DNA of 64,000 nt from Ferribacterium limneticum (GTDB taxonomy: Bacteria > Pseudomonadota > Gammaproteobacteria > Burkholderiales > Rhodocyclaceae): the NCBI RefSeq assembly GCF_020510585.1, contig NZ_CP075190.1:372001-436000 (forward strand), given 5' to 3'. The notes below the pieces were generated by a model, which was not told the DNA's origin, made no database searches, and saw nothing but the letters and a program-made list of their open reading frames with translations. The stretch's first letter is position 1. Each line of letters opens with the position of its first letter. A program made the position numbers and the translations under genes. Below, piece by piece: positions 36,332 to 45,006 of the stretch.

Positions 36332-37251
36332 GTCAGATGCTCGCCGTTTTTCCCCTGGTCGCAATAAATGGTGGCGACGGCGACGTTGCCGCAGCCTTCA
36401 TAAGTAATGCTGCTGAAGCTCAGCATGCGGGCCAGGGCGATGCCTCGACCATTCGGGTCAAAGGCTCGCTCGGGGTCAATTTCGAGATAGTTTTGCCATG
36501 GAAATCCGCTTCCCTGATCGCAGATGCGAAGCGTGATTACATCGGCTTGGCGGTCATAGCGCAGGCGGACTTCCTTGGCGGCATTTTCTGGCAGGGCGGC
36601 GCGCCGGGTGATCTCTTCATGCCAACGATCCTCCTGCTTCAAACGGCTTTTCTCCGCATAGGCGAGGCCAAGATTGCCATGCTCGACGCCGTTGATCAGC
36701 AATTCGGAAATTCCCATAACTGCAGCATCTGGATTGGGGCAGGCATGGGCGATGAAGGAGGCAAGTTGACCGGCCTCTTCGACGGTTCGGATTGCAAACT
36801 CGGCCTGCTCGAGAAACTGCAGCGAATTGATGTGCTGGTGCAGTTGCCGGCTTAGTGCGCTACGCGCTTCTGCATCGCTCAGGGCGGCATGGACAATGGC
36901 AAGCAGGCTGTCGCGCCGATAGGGCTTGGTCAGATAGTAGTAGGCGCCGGCCTCCAGGCCTTCGCGAATCTGCTCGGGGGAGTTGGCCGCAGTCTGCATG
37001 ATGACGGGGATGCCGGAGAGACGTGGGTCTCCCTTCATTCTTCTGAGCAGGCCTATGCCGTCCAGGCCGGGCATCATCCGGTCGAGCAGAATGAGCTTGA
37101 AGTCGTTTTCCGGGTTTTGCAGCAGTTGCCAGGCAGCTTCGCCGCTGTCTGCCGTTTGCAGAACAAAAGGCTCTTCTCCATCGAAATACTCAACCAGAAT
37201 TTCCAGGTTGAGTTCTTCGTCGTCCACCAGCAAGACGAGTGTCTTAGTCAT
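36328..37251 (-). CDS. Response regulator with RsbW-like histidine-kinase/anti-sigma ATPase output
   Basis: A 307-residue protein. The receiver domain (about 1-120) has acidic Asp10-Asp11, phosphoacceptor Asp57 and YYLTKP. The C-terminal GHKL ATPase domain (about 150-300) has N-box ELLINGVEHGN, G1 DQGSGFP and G2 NGRGIALAR but no phosphorylatable DHp histidine. That is the pattern of RsbW/SpoIIAB-type serine kinases, which phosphorylate STAS proteins or bind sigma factors. It overlaps its neighbours by 8 and 4 bases. Together with the next gene it forms an antagonistic kinase/phosphatase pair, each with its own receiver. Confidence 0.85.
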   Translation of the reverse strand: MTKTLVLLVDDEELNLEILVEYFDGEEPFVLQTADSGEAAWQLLQNPENDFKLILLDRMMPGLDGIGLLRRMKGDPRLSGIPVIMQTAANSPEQIREGLEAGAYYYLTKPYRRDSLLAIVHAALSDAEARSALSRQLHQHINSLQFLEQAEFAIRTVEEAGQLASFIAHACPNPDAAVMGISELLINGVEHGNLGLAYAEKSRLKQEDRWHEEITRRAALPENAAKEVRLRYDRQADVITLRICDQGSGFPWQNYLEIDPERAFDPNGRGIALARMLSFSSITYEGCGNVAVATIYCDQGKNGEHLT

Positions 37252-39151
37252 TTTGTCCCGATTTTTCCATCCAGCAGTTCAATGGCAGGGTGACGATCAA
37301 ACAGGCGCCTTGCCCTGAATTATTGTGGGCAACAATCGTACCACGGTGTTGCGCAACTATAGCCCGGCAAATCGCCAGTCCCAGCCCTGTTCCCCCAGCG
37401 CCGCTCTTGGTTGCGCTGCTTTGAACGAACTTGTCAAAAATGCTCTCCAGCTCAGCCGTCGGGATGCCTATCCCCTGATCGATGAAGCTGATGGAGAGCC
37501 CGGGCCGCGAACCACTGTCCGCGGCGCGCCGACCGGCCGGTAGTTCGTTGTTCGCCAGTTCGACACGAATTGTTCCGCCTTCCGGCGAAAATTTGATGGC
37601 ATTGGACAGCAGGTTGCAGATGACCTGGGTAACCCGGTTCAGGTCGGCGCTGATGTGGGTGCTGGTCGCCTGGTTTTTGAACTCGAGCTGCAGCTTGCGT
37701 TTGAGCAGCAGCGATTCGAGTTGGGCCCCAACCTGTTTAACCAGCGCCAATGCGTCGAATGTCGTTGGATGCAAGAGCATTTGCCCGGCGTCAAGCTTCG
37801 AGAGGTCGAGCAATTCGTCGATCAGGCTGAGTAGGCGTTGTCCGCTCTGATCGATGCGCAGGAAATATTGGCTGATTTTCGGATCGCTGGCGTTAATGGC
37901 GCGGCGGTTCCCCAGGTCGACGAAGCCGAGGATGGCATGCATCGGTGTGCGCAGTTCGTGCGACATGTTGGCCAGAAATTCGGATTTTGCCTGATTGGCG
38001 GCGCGTGCCTGCTGCAAGGCGGCATCTAGGCTGGCGGTTCGCTCGTGGACGAGTTCCTGCAAATGGTCGCGGTGCTCGCTGAGCTCCCGCGTCAGGGAGA
38101 GCGCATAGCGTTCGGCGCGTTCGCGATGGGTGGCGAGGTGGTGAACAAGCAGGGCCAGCAACAGGCTGCCGAGCAGTCCGCCGTAAAGAACCAAGGCCGG
38201 GGTATCGAGCCCGGGGCCGGTGTTGCTGTTCGGGTAGAAGTGAAGAATCCAGTTGCGTCCGCCAAAATCGATTTCGTGATGAAGCAATGGCGGCTCGCTC
38301 GTATTGTGAATGGGGTCCGAGTTGTAGATCAGCGTCGGGGCGTGCACCTGGTCCGAGTCGTGGGCCAGCGATTCATCAAAAATCTGCAGTACAAAGCGGC
38401 TGCTGAGCGGTAGTTTGAACGATGACATGAACTCATCGAAACGATAGGCCGTCAGGACGACACCGGCAAAAGTTGGTTTATTCTCGTCGAGGTGCTTGCC
38501 CAGGGAGCGGTCATCGAAGATCGCGTGGACCATCTGGAAGCCCGGACGTTTGGTGCCTTTGTCGGGTTGGAGTTCGATCGGCGCCGTCATGGCAATGTTG
38601 CCGGTCAGGATGGCGCGGTTGATGGCTTCGCGGCGAGCCGTTTCGGAGAGCAGGTCGAATCCGATGGCAGCGTTCAGGGCTGGCGACTCCGGGGCGATGA
38701 AGAAGAGGGGAAGGGCAAGGCGGGCGTCGGTTTTCGGGAAAATCCGGAAAGCCTTACGGTCAACCGGAAATTTGTTCGATTTTTGAAATGACTCCAGATC
38801 TTCACTGTGTACTGCTGGAGCGTAGGCGAAGGCAAACATGCCGGTCAGGCTACCCTCGATTTCCATGGCTTTGGCAAAACGCCGCCAGGTCGCCAAATCC
38901 TGAGTTGGCGCGGCGGCAGCGAAAGCCTGCAGGGAGCGCACGAACTGGCCGTGAAGGTTTAGTCGGTCACGAATCTCGGCGGTAATTGCTGCGCTTTCCT
39001 GGTTGCCTTCCAACTCTTCGGCCTGCGTCTGAATGCGGGACTGCCAGTGCCAGGCGGCGAGCGTGGCCAATGCCAGCAGCAAAAAGGTGGCGAGCGGCAG
39101 CAACCAGTTGCCACTGTTGTGCCTTAAGGTCGCACCGCGCCTTGCCCTCAC
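37244..39151 (-). CDS. CHASE-domain membrane sensor histidine kinase
   Basis: A membrane segment near the N-terminus (WLLPLATFLLLALATLAAW) and a second near residue 340 bracket a roughly 280-residue periplasmic CHASE-type sensor domain. A coiled stretch leads to the DHp helix with SHELRTP (phospho-His) and a full ATPase domain (NLLSNAIKFSPEG, DQGIGIP, GTGLGLAI). There is no receiver, so it probably feeds the two downstream regulators. A GTG start at 39151 gives 635 residues and a four-base GTGA overlap with the ABC gene; an ATG at 39199 would add 16 residues inside that gene. The coding region contains a degenerate copy of the dispersed repeat (38754-38789). Confidence 0.85.
   Translation of the reverse strand: MRARRGATLRHNSGNWLLPLATFLLLALATLAAWHWQSRIQTQAEELEGNQESAAITAEIRDRLNLHGQFVRSLQAFAAAAPTQDLATWRRFAKAMEIEGSLTGMFAFAYAPAVHSEDLESFQKSNKFPVDRKAFRIFPKTDARLALPLFFIAPESPALNAAIGFDLLSETARREAINRAILTGNIAMTAPIELQPDKGTKRPGFQMVHAIFDDRSLGKHLDENKPTFAGVVLTAYRFDEFMSSFKLPLSSRFVLQIFDESLAHDSDQVHAPTLIYNSDPIHNTSEPPLLHHEIDFGGRNWILHFYPNSNTGPGLDTPALVLYGGLLGSLLLALLVHHLATHRERAERYALSLTRELSEHRDHLQELVHERTASLDAALQQARAANQAKSEFLANMSHELRTPMHAILGFVDLGNRRAINASDPKISQYFLRIDQSGQRLLSLIDELLDLSKLDAGQMLLHPTTFDALALVKQVGAQLESLLLKRKLQLEFKNQATSTHISADLNRVTQVICNLLSNAIKFSPEGGTIRVELANNELPAGRRAADSGSRPGLSISFIDQGIGIPTAELESIFDKFVQSSATKSGAGGTGLGLAICRAIVAQHRGTIVAHNNSGQGACLIVTLPLNCWMEKSGQND
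38754..38789 (+). repeat. Dispersed repeat, degenerate copy D, inside the sensor-kinase gene
   Basis: TTACGGTCAACCGGAAATTT, then a diverged middle and TGAAAT at the same spacing as in copies A and B. It lies antisense within the kinase CHASE region. Confidence 0.5.
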
Positions 39152-40965
39152 TGTGTGTCCGACTCCATTTCTTGTTTTTCCTGTTGCTGCAGCGTCCACA
39201 TCCGGGCGTAATTTCCGTCGGCAGCCAGTAGTGCGCCGTGGCTGCCACGCTCGACGATGCGGCCTTCGCTCATGACCAGGATTTCGTCGGCATTCATGAC
39301 CGTGGACAGGCGGTGGGCGATGACCAGGGTGGTATGGCCGATGGCCACTTCCTCCAACTGAGTCTGAATGGCGCGTTCCGTCGCTGAATCAAGGGCCGAG
39401 GTGGCTTCGTCGAAAATCAGGATGGGCGGGTTTTTGAGCAGGGCACGGGCAATGGCGACGCGCTGCTTCTCGCCGCCGGATAACTTCAGGCCACGCTCGC
39501 CGACGCGGGTCTCGTACTTGAGTGGCAGCGATTCGATGAAATCGTGCAACTGGGCTGCCCGTGCCGCGGCGAAGACTTCTTCGCGGCTCGCTTCCGGCCG
39601 GCCGTAATTGATGTTGTAGAAAATGGTGTCGTTGAACAGCACGGTGTCCTGCGGCACGATGCCGATGGCGGCGCGCAGGCTGGTTTGCTTCAACGAGCGC
39701 AGATCATGGCCGTTGATCTGAACGGCGCCGCCCGTGACGTCGTAGAAGCGGTAGAGCAGTCGAGACAGCGTCGACTTGCCGGCCCCGGAATGACCGACGA
39801 CGGCCACCGTTTTGCCGGGCGGAATGGCAAAACTCAGGTTTTTCAGGATCTGCCGGTTCGACTCGTAAGCGAACTCGACCGCGTCGAAATTGACCTGCAG
39901 GGGGCCGGTTGGCAGGTCGCGGGCATCCGGCGCATCGGCGATTTCGCGGTTCTCGCTGAGTAGCTTGAACATGCGCTCGATGTCGGTCAGCGCCTGGCGA
40001 ATTTCGCGGTAAACGATGCCGAGGAAATTGAGCGGCATGTAGAGCTGGATCAGGAAGGCATTGACCAGCACGAGGTCGCCGATGGTCATCCGGCCGTCGA
40101 CCACGCCGCTTGCCGCCCGCCACATCATGGCCGTGACGCCGAGCGCGATAATCGCCTGCTGGCCGAGATTGAGGAAAGCCAGCGTCGTCTGGCTGCGCGT
40201 TGCTGCCTCTTCCCATTTGATCAGTTGCTCGTCGTAACGGCGGGCTTCCCAGGCTTCGTTGTTGAAATACTTCACCGTCTCGTAGTTGAGCAGGCTATCG
40301 ACCGCACGCGTGTTGGCGGCCGAGTCGTTTTCATTGACGGCACGGCGGATGTCGATGCGCCAGTTGCTGACCTTGATGGTGAACACGACGTAGGCGAGCA
40401 GCGAGACCAGCGTGATGACGACGTAACCCATGTCGTACTTGACGAACAGGATGCCAAGCACCAGCCCGATTTCGACCAGCGTCGGCAGGATCGAATAGAG
40501 CGTGTAGGAAATCAGGCTGGAAATCGAGCGGCTGCCCCGTTCGATGTCGCGCGACACGCCGCCGGTCTGCCGTTCGAGATGGAAACGCAGCGACAACGCG
40601 TGCAGATGGCGGAAAACTTCCAGCGAGACCTGCCGGACGGCGCGTTGTGTGACCCGGGCGAAGAGGATTTCGCGCAGCTCCTGGAACAGCGAGGTCGAAA
40701 AGCGCAGCGTGCCGTAAAGAATGAGTAGCAAGATTGGCAAGGCAAGCAGTTGCTCGCCGCCCGATAGCCCGTCGATCATCTCCTTGAAAACCAGCGGCAC
40801 GCCGACATTAGCCACCTTGGCGCTGATCAGGCAAGCCATCGCGGCGAGAACGCGCAGGCGGTATTGCCAGAGGTAGGGGAACAGCGTGCGCAGGGTCAGC
40901 CACACATGGGTTTCCGGCAGAGCTTGTCCGGCGGGCGGTTTGGGAAGAGCGGTGGCGCGGCGCAT
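39148..40965 (-). CDS. Atm1-type ABC exporter (fused permease and ATPase)
   Basis: A 605-residue half-transporter that works as a homodimer. Six membrane segments lie in residues about 25-320, and the ATPase follows with Walker A GHSGAGKST, signature LSGGEKQR, Walker B ILIFDEATSALD and switch His in VIAHRLS. The N-terminus (LFPYLWQYRLRVLAAMACLISAK) matches the Atm1/HMT subfamily, which exports glutathione-linked metal or sulfur compounds; the substrate here is inferred. First gene of a four-gene minus-strand operon with the signalling proteins. Confidence 0.87.
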   Translation of the reverse strand: MRRATALPKPPAGQALPETHVWLTLRTLFPYLWQYRLRVLAAMACLISAKVANVGVPLVFKEMIDGLSGGEQLLALPILLLILYGTLRFSTSLFQELREILFARVTQRAVRQVSLEVFRHLHALSLRFHLERQTGGVSRDIERGSRSISSLISYTLYSILPTLVEIGLVLGILFVKYDMGYVVITLVSLLAYVVFTIKVSNWRIDIRRAVNENDSAANTRAVDSLLNYETVKYFNNEAWEARRYDEQLIKWEEAATRSQTTLAFLNLGQQAIIALGVTAMMWRAASGVVDGRMTIGDLVLVNAFLIQLYMPLNFLGIVYREIRQALTDIERMFKLLSENREIADAPDARDLPTGPLQVNFDAVEFAYESNRQILKNLSFAIPPGKTVAVVGHSGAGKSTLSRLLYRFYDVTGGAVQINGHDLRSLKQTSLRAAIGIVPQDTVLFNDTIFYNINYGRPEASREEVFAAARAAQLHDFIESLPLKYETRVGERGLKLSGGEKQRVAIARALLKNPPILIFDEATSALDSATERAIQTQLEEVAIGHTTLVIAHRLSTVMNADEILVMSEGRIVERGSHGALLAADGNYARMWTLQQQEKQEMESDTQ

Positions 40966-41068
40966 GCAGGAGCCTGACGGGATTTGATGTGGCGATGAAT
41001 TGTGTGAGTATATGAAAACTGCCTGCTTTCCGGGAAAATCCCGAAATATTTAGCGTTATGGACAAATA

Positions 41069-41482
41069 ATGGCCGATGACCGTATCACCCTCCCCAGCAA
41101 GCACTCCACATTGCGCGTCGTGCCCATGCCGGCAGATCTCAACCAGAACGGCGATGTCTTCGGCGGCTGGGTCATGGCCCAGGTCGACGTGGCTGGCGCC
41201 ATTCCCGCCATGCGTCGGGCGCGCGGTCGGGTGGCGACGGTATCGGTCAATTCCTTCCTGTTCAAGCAACCGGTGTCCGTCGGCGACATCGTCAGTCTCT
41301 ACGCCGAAATCGAGCGCGTCGGAACGACCTCGATCACGGTCAAGGTCGAGGTCTATGCCGAACGCAATTACGCCGCGCCGATCATCGTCAAGGTCACTGA
41401 AGCCGAACTGACTTACGTGGCCATTGATGGCGACGGAATGAAGCGCAAGGTTCCAGCCGAAACTACGCTGAAAATGGATTAA
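41069..41482 (+). CDS. yciA: YciA-type acyl-CoA thioesterase
   Basis: A 137-residue single hot-dog-fold protein. The conserved stretch MPADLNQNGDVFGGWVMAQVD holds the catalytic Asn/Asp region, and VSVNSFLFKQPVSVGDI follows. The family hydrolyses broad acyl-CoAs in the cytoplasm. It is divergent from the ABC operon across a 103-base gap. No clear ribosome site precedes the ATG (ACAAATAATG), so initiation may be weak or leaderless. Confidence 0.88.
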   Translation: MADDRITLPSKHSTLRVVPMPADLNQNGDVFGGWVMAQVDVAGAIPAMRRARGRVATVSVNSFLFKQPVSVGDIVSLYAEIERVGTTSITVKVEVYAERNYAAPIIVKVTEAELTYVAIDGDGMKRKVPAETTLKMD

Positions 41483-41527
41483 AATCCGGCAGTTATCAAA
41501 TTACCCCGCCTGCAAGGGAGCAATCCA

Positions 41528-42682
41528 ATGAACAAACTGACCCTGCGTACCATTCCGGCCGTGTTGCTGGTCGCATTTTCCGGTGCCGCTTCTGCTGCTG
41601 CGTTTCAGCTTATGGAACAAAATGCGAGCGGCCTCGGCAACGCCTACGCCGGCTCGGCGGCGGTGGCTGACAATGCCAGCACGATTTTCTTCAATCCGGC
41701 TGGCATGACGCAGCTGGGTAACGGCATCCAGCTTTCGGCCGGGGTGACGGGTGTCGGGCCTAGCTACGAATACCGCGACCAGGCTGGCGTCAAGTCAGGT
41801 GGCAACGCCGGTGGCTGGGCTGCCGTACCCAACGCTTATCTGTCGGGGCAGCTGACAAAAGATCTGTTCCTGGGCTTGGGCATCTCGGCGCCGTTCGGGC
41901 TGGCGACAGAATATGACGCAGGTTGGGTTGGTGCCGCACAGGCCATCAAATCAGAAATCAAGACGATCAATATAAACCCCTCCATCGCCTATCGCGTTAG
42001 CGACAAGGTGTCGCTGGGCTTTGGCTTGAACTATCAGAAAATCGATTCAGAACTGACCAGTTCGGTATTGCGACTGAAGGGGGATGACTCGGCTTGGGGG
42101 TGGAACGCCGGCGCCTTGTTCACGTTGTCCCCGGCCATGCGGGTAGGTGTTTCTTATCGTTCAGCGATCAAATACACGCTTTCTGGCAACGCATCTGGTG
42201 CACTGAATGGAGCGATCGAGGCTGACGTCAAATTGCCGGATACATTCATTCTTTCGGTCTGGCAGCAGGTTTCTGATCGCTGGGAGGCCATGGGTGATCT
42301 TTCATACACTCGCTGGGGCACAATTAAGTCGCTGAACGTCACCGGTCTGGCTGTACCCGTTTCCGAAACCTTCAATTACGAAAATTCCTGGCGTTTTGCC
42401 TGGGGTGCCGGTTACAAGGCGACCGACAAGGCCAAACTGAAGTTCGGTATCGCCTTCGACCGGACGCCGGTGCGTGACGAGTACCGCTCGGCTCGCGTGC
42501 CAGACAACAACCGCCTGTGGCTGTCGCTCGGTGGCCAGTGGAATGCGGGGGCCGTTGGTAAATTCGACTTGGGTTACTCCTACCTTTACGTCATCGATCC
42601 GACCATTTCGCAGGGGGCGCTGCAGGGCAAGTACGACGCCAGTGCCCATATTGTTGGCGTGCAATATTCGGTGGGTTTCTAA
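41528..42682 (+). CDS. FadL/OmpP1/TodX-family outer-membrane channel
   Basis: A 384-residue precursor. The signal peptide (residues 1-23, ending ASA) is followed by the N-terminal hatch with AFQLMEQNASGLGNAYAG and the family NPAG motif (FFNPAGMT). A beta-barrel ends in a C-terminal Phe (VQYSVGF). Such channels import long-chain fatty acids or aromatic hydrocarbons. The neighbouring thioesterase gene upstream is consistent with fatty-acid handling. A palindrome GGATTAAAATCC just upstream may hold its -10 box. Confidence 0.9.
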   Translation: MNKLTLRTIPAVLLVAFSGAASAAAFQLMEQNASGLGNAYAGSAAVADNASTIFFNPAGMTQLGNGIQLSAGVTGVGPSYEYRDQAGVKSGGNAGGWAAVPNAYLSGQLTKDLFLGLGISAPFGLATEYDAGWVGAAQAIKSEIKTININPSIAYRVSDKVSLGFGLNYQKIDSELTSSVLRLKGDDSAWGWNAGALFTLSPAMRVGVSYRSAIKYTLSGNASGALNGAIEADVKLPDTFILSVWQQVSDRWEAMGDLSYTRWGTIKSLNVTGLAVPVSETFNYENSWRFAWGAGYKATDKAKLKFGIAFDRTPVRDEYRSARVPDNNRLWLSLGGQWNAGAVGKFDLGYSYLYVIDPTISQGALQGKYDASAHIVGVQYSVGF

Positions 42683-42703
42683 GCTGTCACGGTCGAGGCC
42701 AAA

Positions 42704-43213
42704 TTGCCGGCGCTTGAACTGGGTGGCATGACGCTGGGGCTGCGCGAAGGCGTGATCGGCTTGATCGCGCTGGTTGCGGCCTACATGCTGTTCGTATTGC
42801 TGCGCATGCTTTTATTGCGCAATCGCCCTGCGGCTTCGGAGAAAACGGTTTCTGTTGAGTCAATCGCCGAGTCGCCTGAGACGCCGGCAAAGGGCTTGGC
42901 CGAGGCCGATGAAAACTGGGCGCAGGCCTCCGAAGGTTTGGCCGGGGATGCCTTGCGCAGCGGTCTTGAGCAGGAACTGGCCCAGATGCGCGACGAAGTC
43001 GACGCCATTCGCGGCGAGCTGGCCGCCTTGCGCGACGACATGCAGCATGAGTTGGCCCACCTGCGGGCTGGCCAGACGGTTTCCCCCATTTATGGCGACG
43101 CGATGCAGATGGCTGTTTCGGGTTACGATCCGGCGGCGATTGCCGAACGCTGTGGCATCGCCCGCGCCGAGGCTGAACTGGTCGTGGCGCTGGCCAAGAG
43201 TCAGGAGAGTTGA
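42704..43213 (+). CDS. Membrane-anchored DUF2802-like protein
   Basis: A 169-residue protein of unknown function. One N-terminal membrane segment (VIGLIALVAAYMLFVLLRML) is followed by an acidic linker, a coiled coil (residues about 85-122) and a C-terminal helix-turn-helix-like part (YDPAAIAERCGIARAEAELV) that resembles DUF2802. TTG at 42704 has GAGG five bases upstream; the alternative ATG at 42728 has a poorer site. It overlaps the ribosome site of the SPOR gene that follows. Confidence 0.65.
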   Translation: MPALELGGMTLGLREGVIGLIALVAAYMLFVLLRMLLLRNRPAASEKTVSVESIAESPETPAKGLAEADENWAQASEGLAGDALRSGLEQELAQMRDEVDAIRGELAALRDDMQHELAHLRAGQTVSPIYGDAMQMAVSGYDPAAIAERCGIARAEAELVVALAKSQES

Positions 43214-43221
43214 GGGTAGCG

Positions 43222-44016
43222 ATGGCAGAACAACCGGAAGTTTCCGAAAGCGAAGCAGGGGCCGGCGAGATTCGCAGCAAGCTGCTGGCGCGCCTGGCCG
43301 TCGCCGGGGTGCTGGTTGCCGCTCTGCTCGGCGTGCTGGCTTTCTTCGATTATCTGGCTACTGCTCCGGACGAATCGGAAGAGCAGGTATTCACCAAGCC
43401 GGTTCCCGTCGCCCCCAGGAAAGAGGTTTCTCAGCCCCTGACCCCGACAGAAAACCTTCCGACGCCGCCAGAGCCGGAAAAGGAGGAAGCGCCGGCCGAG
43501 CCTCCTCCGCCGCCGAAGGTCGAGACGCACGCTCCGCCGCTTGAGCCCAAGCCGGAAGCGCTTGTTGAAAATCGGCCTAAATTGCCGTCGACCGTAGAAT
43601 CCACCAAGAAACCGGTGACGCCATCGCCGGCAGTCATTCCGCTACCTGCCCCGGTGCCCGAGGCGACCACGGCCCCATCAAATATTCTGCCGCCGCCACG
43701 CACAGCGGTTCCGGTTGAACCAATACCGCCCAAACCAGCGGCACGGATCGCCGAAGCGCGACCGGCACCGGCGGTTACGCCGCCGGCCGTGTCTCGCCTG
43801 TTTTCTGGTTTCTTGTTGCAGGCTGGCGTCTTTTCGAGCGTCCAGCGGGCCGAAGAACTGCATGCCCGGCTAACCCTGAGTGGCGTTCCATCGACGTTGG
43901 AAACCCGCGTTCAGGTCGGGCCCTTCAAGACCAGGCATGAGGCCGAGGCGGCACAGGCCAAACTCAAGGAACTGGGCGTCGAGACCATCCTCGTGCCGCC
44001 CAAGGGTAAAAACTAG
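43222..44016 (+). CDS. SPOR-domain membrane protein
   Basis: A 264-residue protein with a short cytoplasmic N-terminus, one membrane segment (about residues 25-48) and a long Pro/Glu/Ala-rich periplasmic spacer (about 55-190). The C-terminal SPOR domain (about 195-262) has FLLQAGVFSSVQRAEEL and VGPFKTRHEAEAAQ. SPOR domains bind denuded septal peptidoglycan, so a division or cell-envelope role is likely. ATG at 43222 has GAGG six bases upstream. Confidence 0.82.
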   Translation: MAEQPEVSESEAGAGEIRSKLLARLAVAGVLVAALLGVLAFFDYLATAPDESEEQVFTKPVPVAPRKEVSQPLTPTENLPTPPEPEKEEAPAEPPPPPKVETHAPPLEPKPEALVENRPKLPSTVESTKKPVTPSPAVIPLPAPVPEATTAPSNILPPPRTAVPVEPIPPKPAARIAEARPAPAVTPPAVSRLFSGFLLQAGVFSSVQRAEELHARLTLSGVPSTLETRVQVGPFKTRHEAEAAQAKLKELGVETILVPPKGKN

Positions 44017-44022
44017 CCTGGC

Positions 44023-44373
44023 TCAGGGCATGCCCGGCAGGCGCGGTAGGCCGAGGCTGCGCCGGACATCGCGATGCAACTGCAGAGGGGGTGGCAACGG
44101 TGCTGCCTGGCGACGTGGCTCCTCATACCGGCGGTCATCGTAATAGCGGCCTCCACGATCATCGTAGTACCGGCCGCCACGGTCGTCGTAGTGACGATAT
44201 CCGGAGTTGTAGTAAATAGTCCCGCTCGGTTGGCCATAGCCCGGATAGGTTTCAACATACGCCGGCGGTGGCCGGTGATAGCCCACCGGGTAGGGCGCCA
44301 CTGCGCAGGCACCCAGGCTGCCGATCAGAGCGGTAGCGAGGCCAAGGCGAAGAAGCGTTTGTTTGAGGTTCAT
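44023..44373 (-). CDS. Small lipoprotein with Tyr/Asp/Arg tandem repeats
   Basis: A 116-residue protein. Lipobox LGACA predicts a lipidated Cys at residue 23. The middle holds about two and a half repeats of the octamer YYDDRGGR, encoded by a 24-base tandem DNA repeat (about 44133-44205). The N-terminal half is Pro/Tyr/Gly-rich. Function unknown. It is convergent with the SPOR gene (six-base gap). It could be a spurious frame, but the signal peptide and lipobox argue against that. Confidence 0.65.
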   Translation of the reverse strand: MNLKQTLLRLGLATALIGSLGACAVAPYPVGYHRPPPAYVETYPGYGQPSGTIYYNSGYRHYDDRGGRYYDDRGGRYYDDRRYEEPRRQAAPLPPPLQLHRDVRRSLGLPRLPGMP

Positions 44374-44463
44374 TGGGGAATGTGTCCGGTGGTTATGTAA
44401 GTAATTAACGCGGCGGTCCCCCGCCCGGCATACGTCGATGCCGGGTTAGTTTGTAACAAATCG

Positions 44464-45006
44464 TTAGAGGTTCAATTCGGCAACGGCCTTGATGCCTTGT
44501 TCGATATTGTTGCGGGTTGCTGCTTCGACGGCCATACGTAGTCGGGTTACTCCGGCGAAAGCGTCGCTCATAGTTGCTGTGCCGCTCGACTTGACTGATT
44601 TGCGCATGACAACGGAGCGGTCGCTGGTTTTGGTCAGCGACCAGGCGGTTTCCATTTCCACCGTAAATGTTCCGCCAAAGAGAGGCTTCGAAAGACTGGT
44701 GACCCGAACACTCAGTTCGTAGTCGCCATTGTTGCCCTGAACGATGGTCTTGAACAGCTTGCTCTGGCTGACGGCATCTTCGATGGCCGCCTTCAGATCG
44801 GCGTCGGATACATTGCTGCTATCCATGGCACCGGTTTGGGCGCCACCGCTGGTCTGAACACCCAGGCTGTGCGGGTAATGCTTGCTGACCGTGAGGTTCT
44901 GGGGTGTCATTGCCGCCCGGTCGGCCGGCGAAGCGCAGCCGCCGAGGATAAGGGCAAATGTCGCAATCGCCAGAAGGGCTTGCGGACGGAGAACTGAGCT
45001 TCCCAT
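44464..45006 (-). CDS. Lipoprotein of unknown function
   Basis: A 180-residue precursor with signal peptide and lipobox LGGCA (Cys around residue 24). The mature part contains a segment DADLKAAIEDAVSQSKLFKT resembling proteins that build an outer-membrane-associated alpha/beta fold. It starts immediately at the end of the preceding lipoprotein gene (45007-45441), with no intergenic base, so the two are co-translated. Function not recognised. Confidence 0.8.
   Translation of the reverse strand: MGSSVLRPQALLAIATFALILGGCASPADRAAMTPQNLTVSKHYPHSLGVQTSGGAQTGAMDSSNVSDADLKAAIEDAVSQSKLFKTIVQGNNGDYELSVRVTSLSKPLFGGTFTVEMETAWSLTKTSDRSVVMRKSVKSSGTATMSDAFAGVTRLRMAVEAATRNNIEQGIKAVAELNL

Noticed and set aside
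40966..41068. Divergent promoters between the ABC and thioesterase genes
   Set aside because: Promoters must exist here, but no -35/-10 pair with 16-18 base spacing was convincing; best pair (TTGATG, TATATG) has a 19-base spacer.
44424..44445. Hairpin CCCGGCAT / ATGCCGGG as terminator of the lipoprotein gene
   Set aside because: The stem is real (8 bp) but has no T-run on the minus strand and lies in a short gap; left unassigned.
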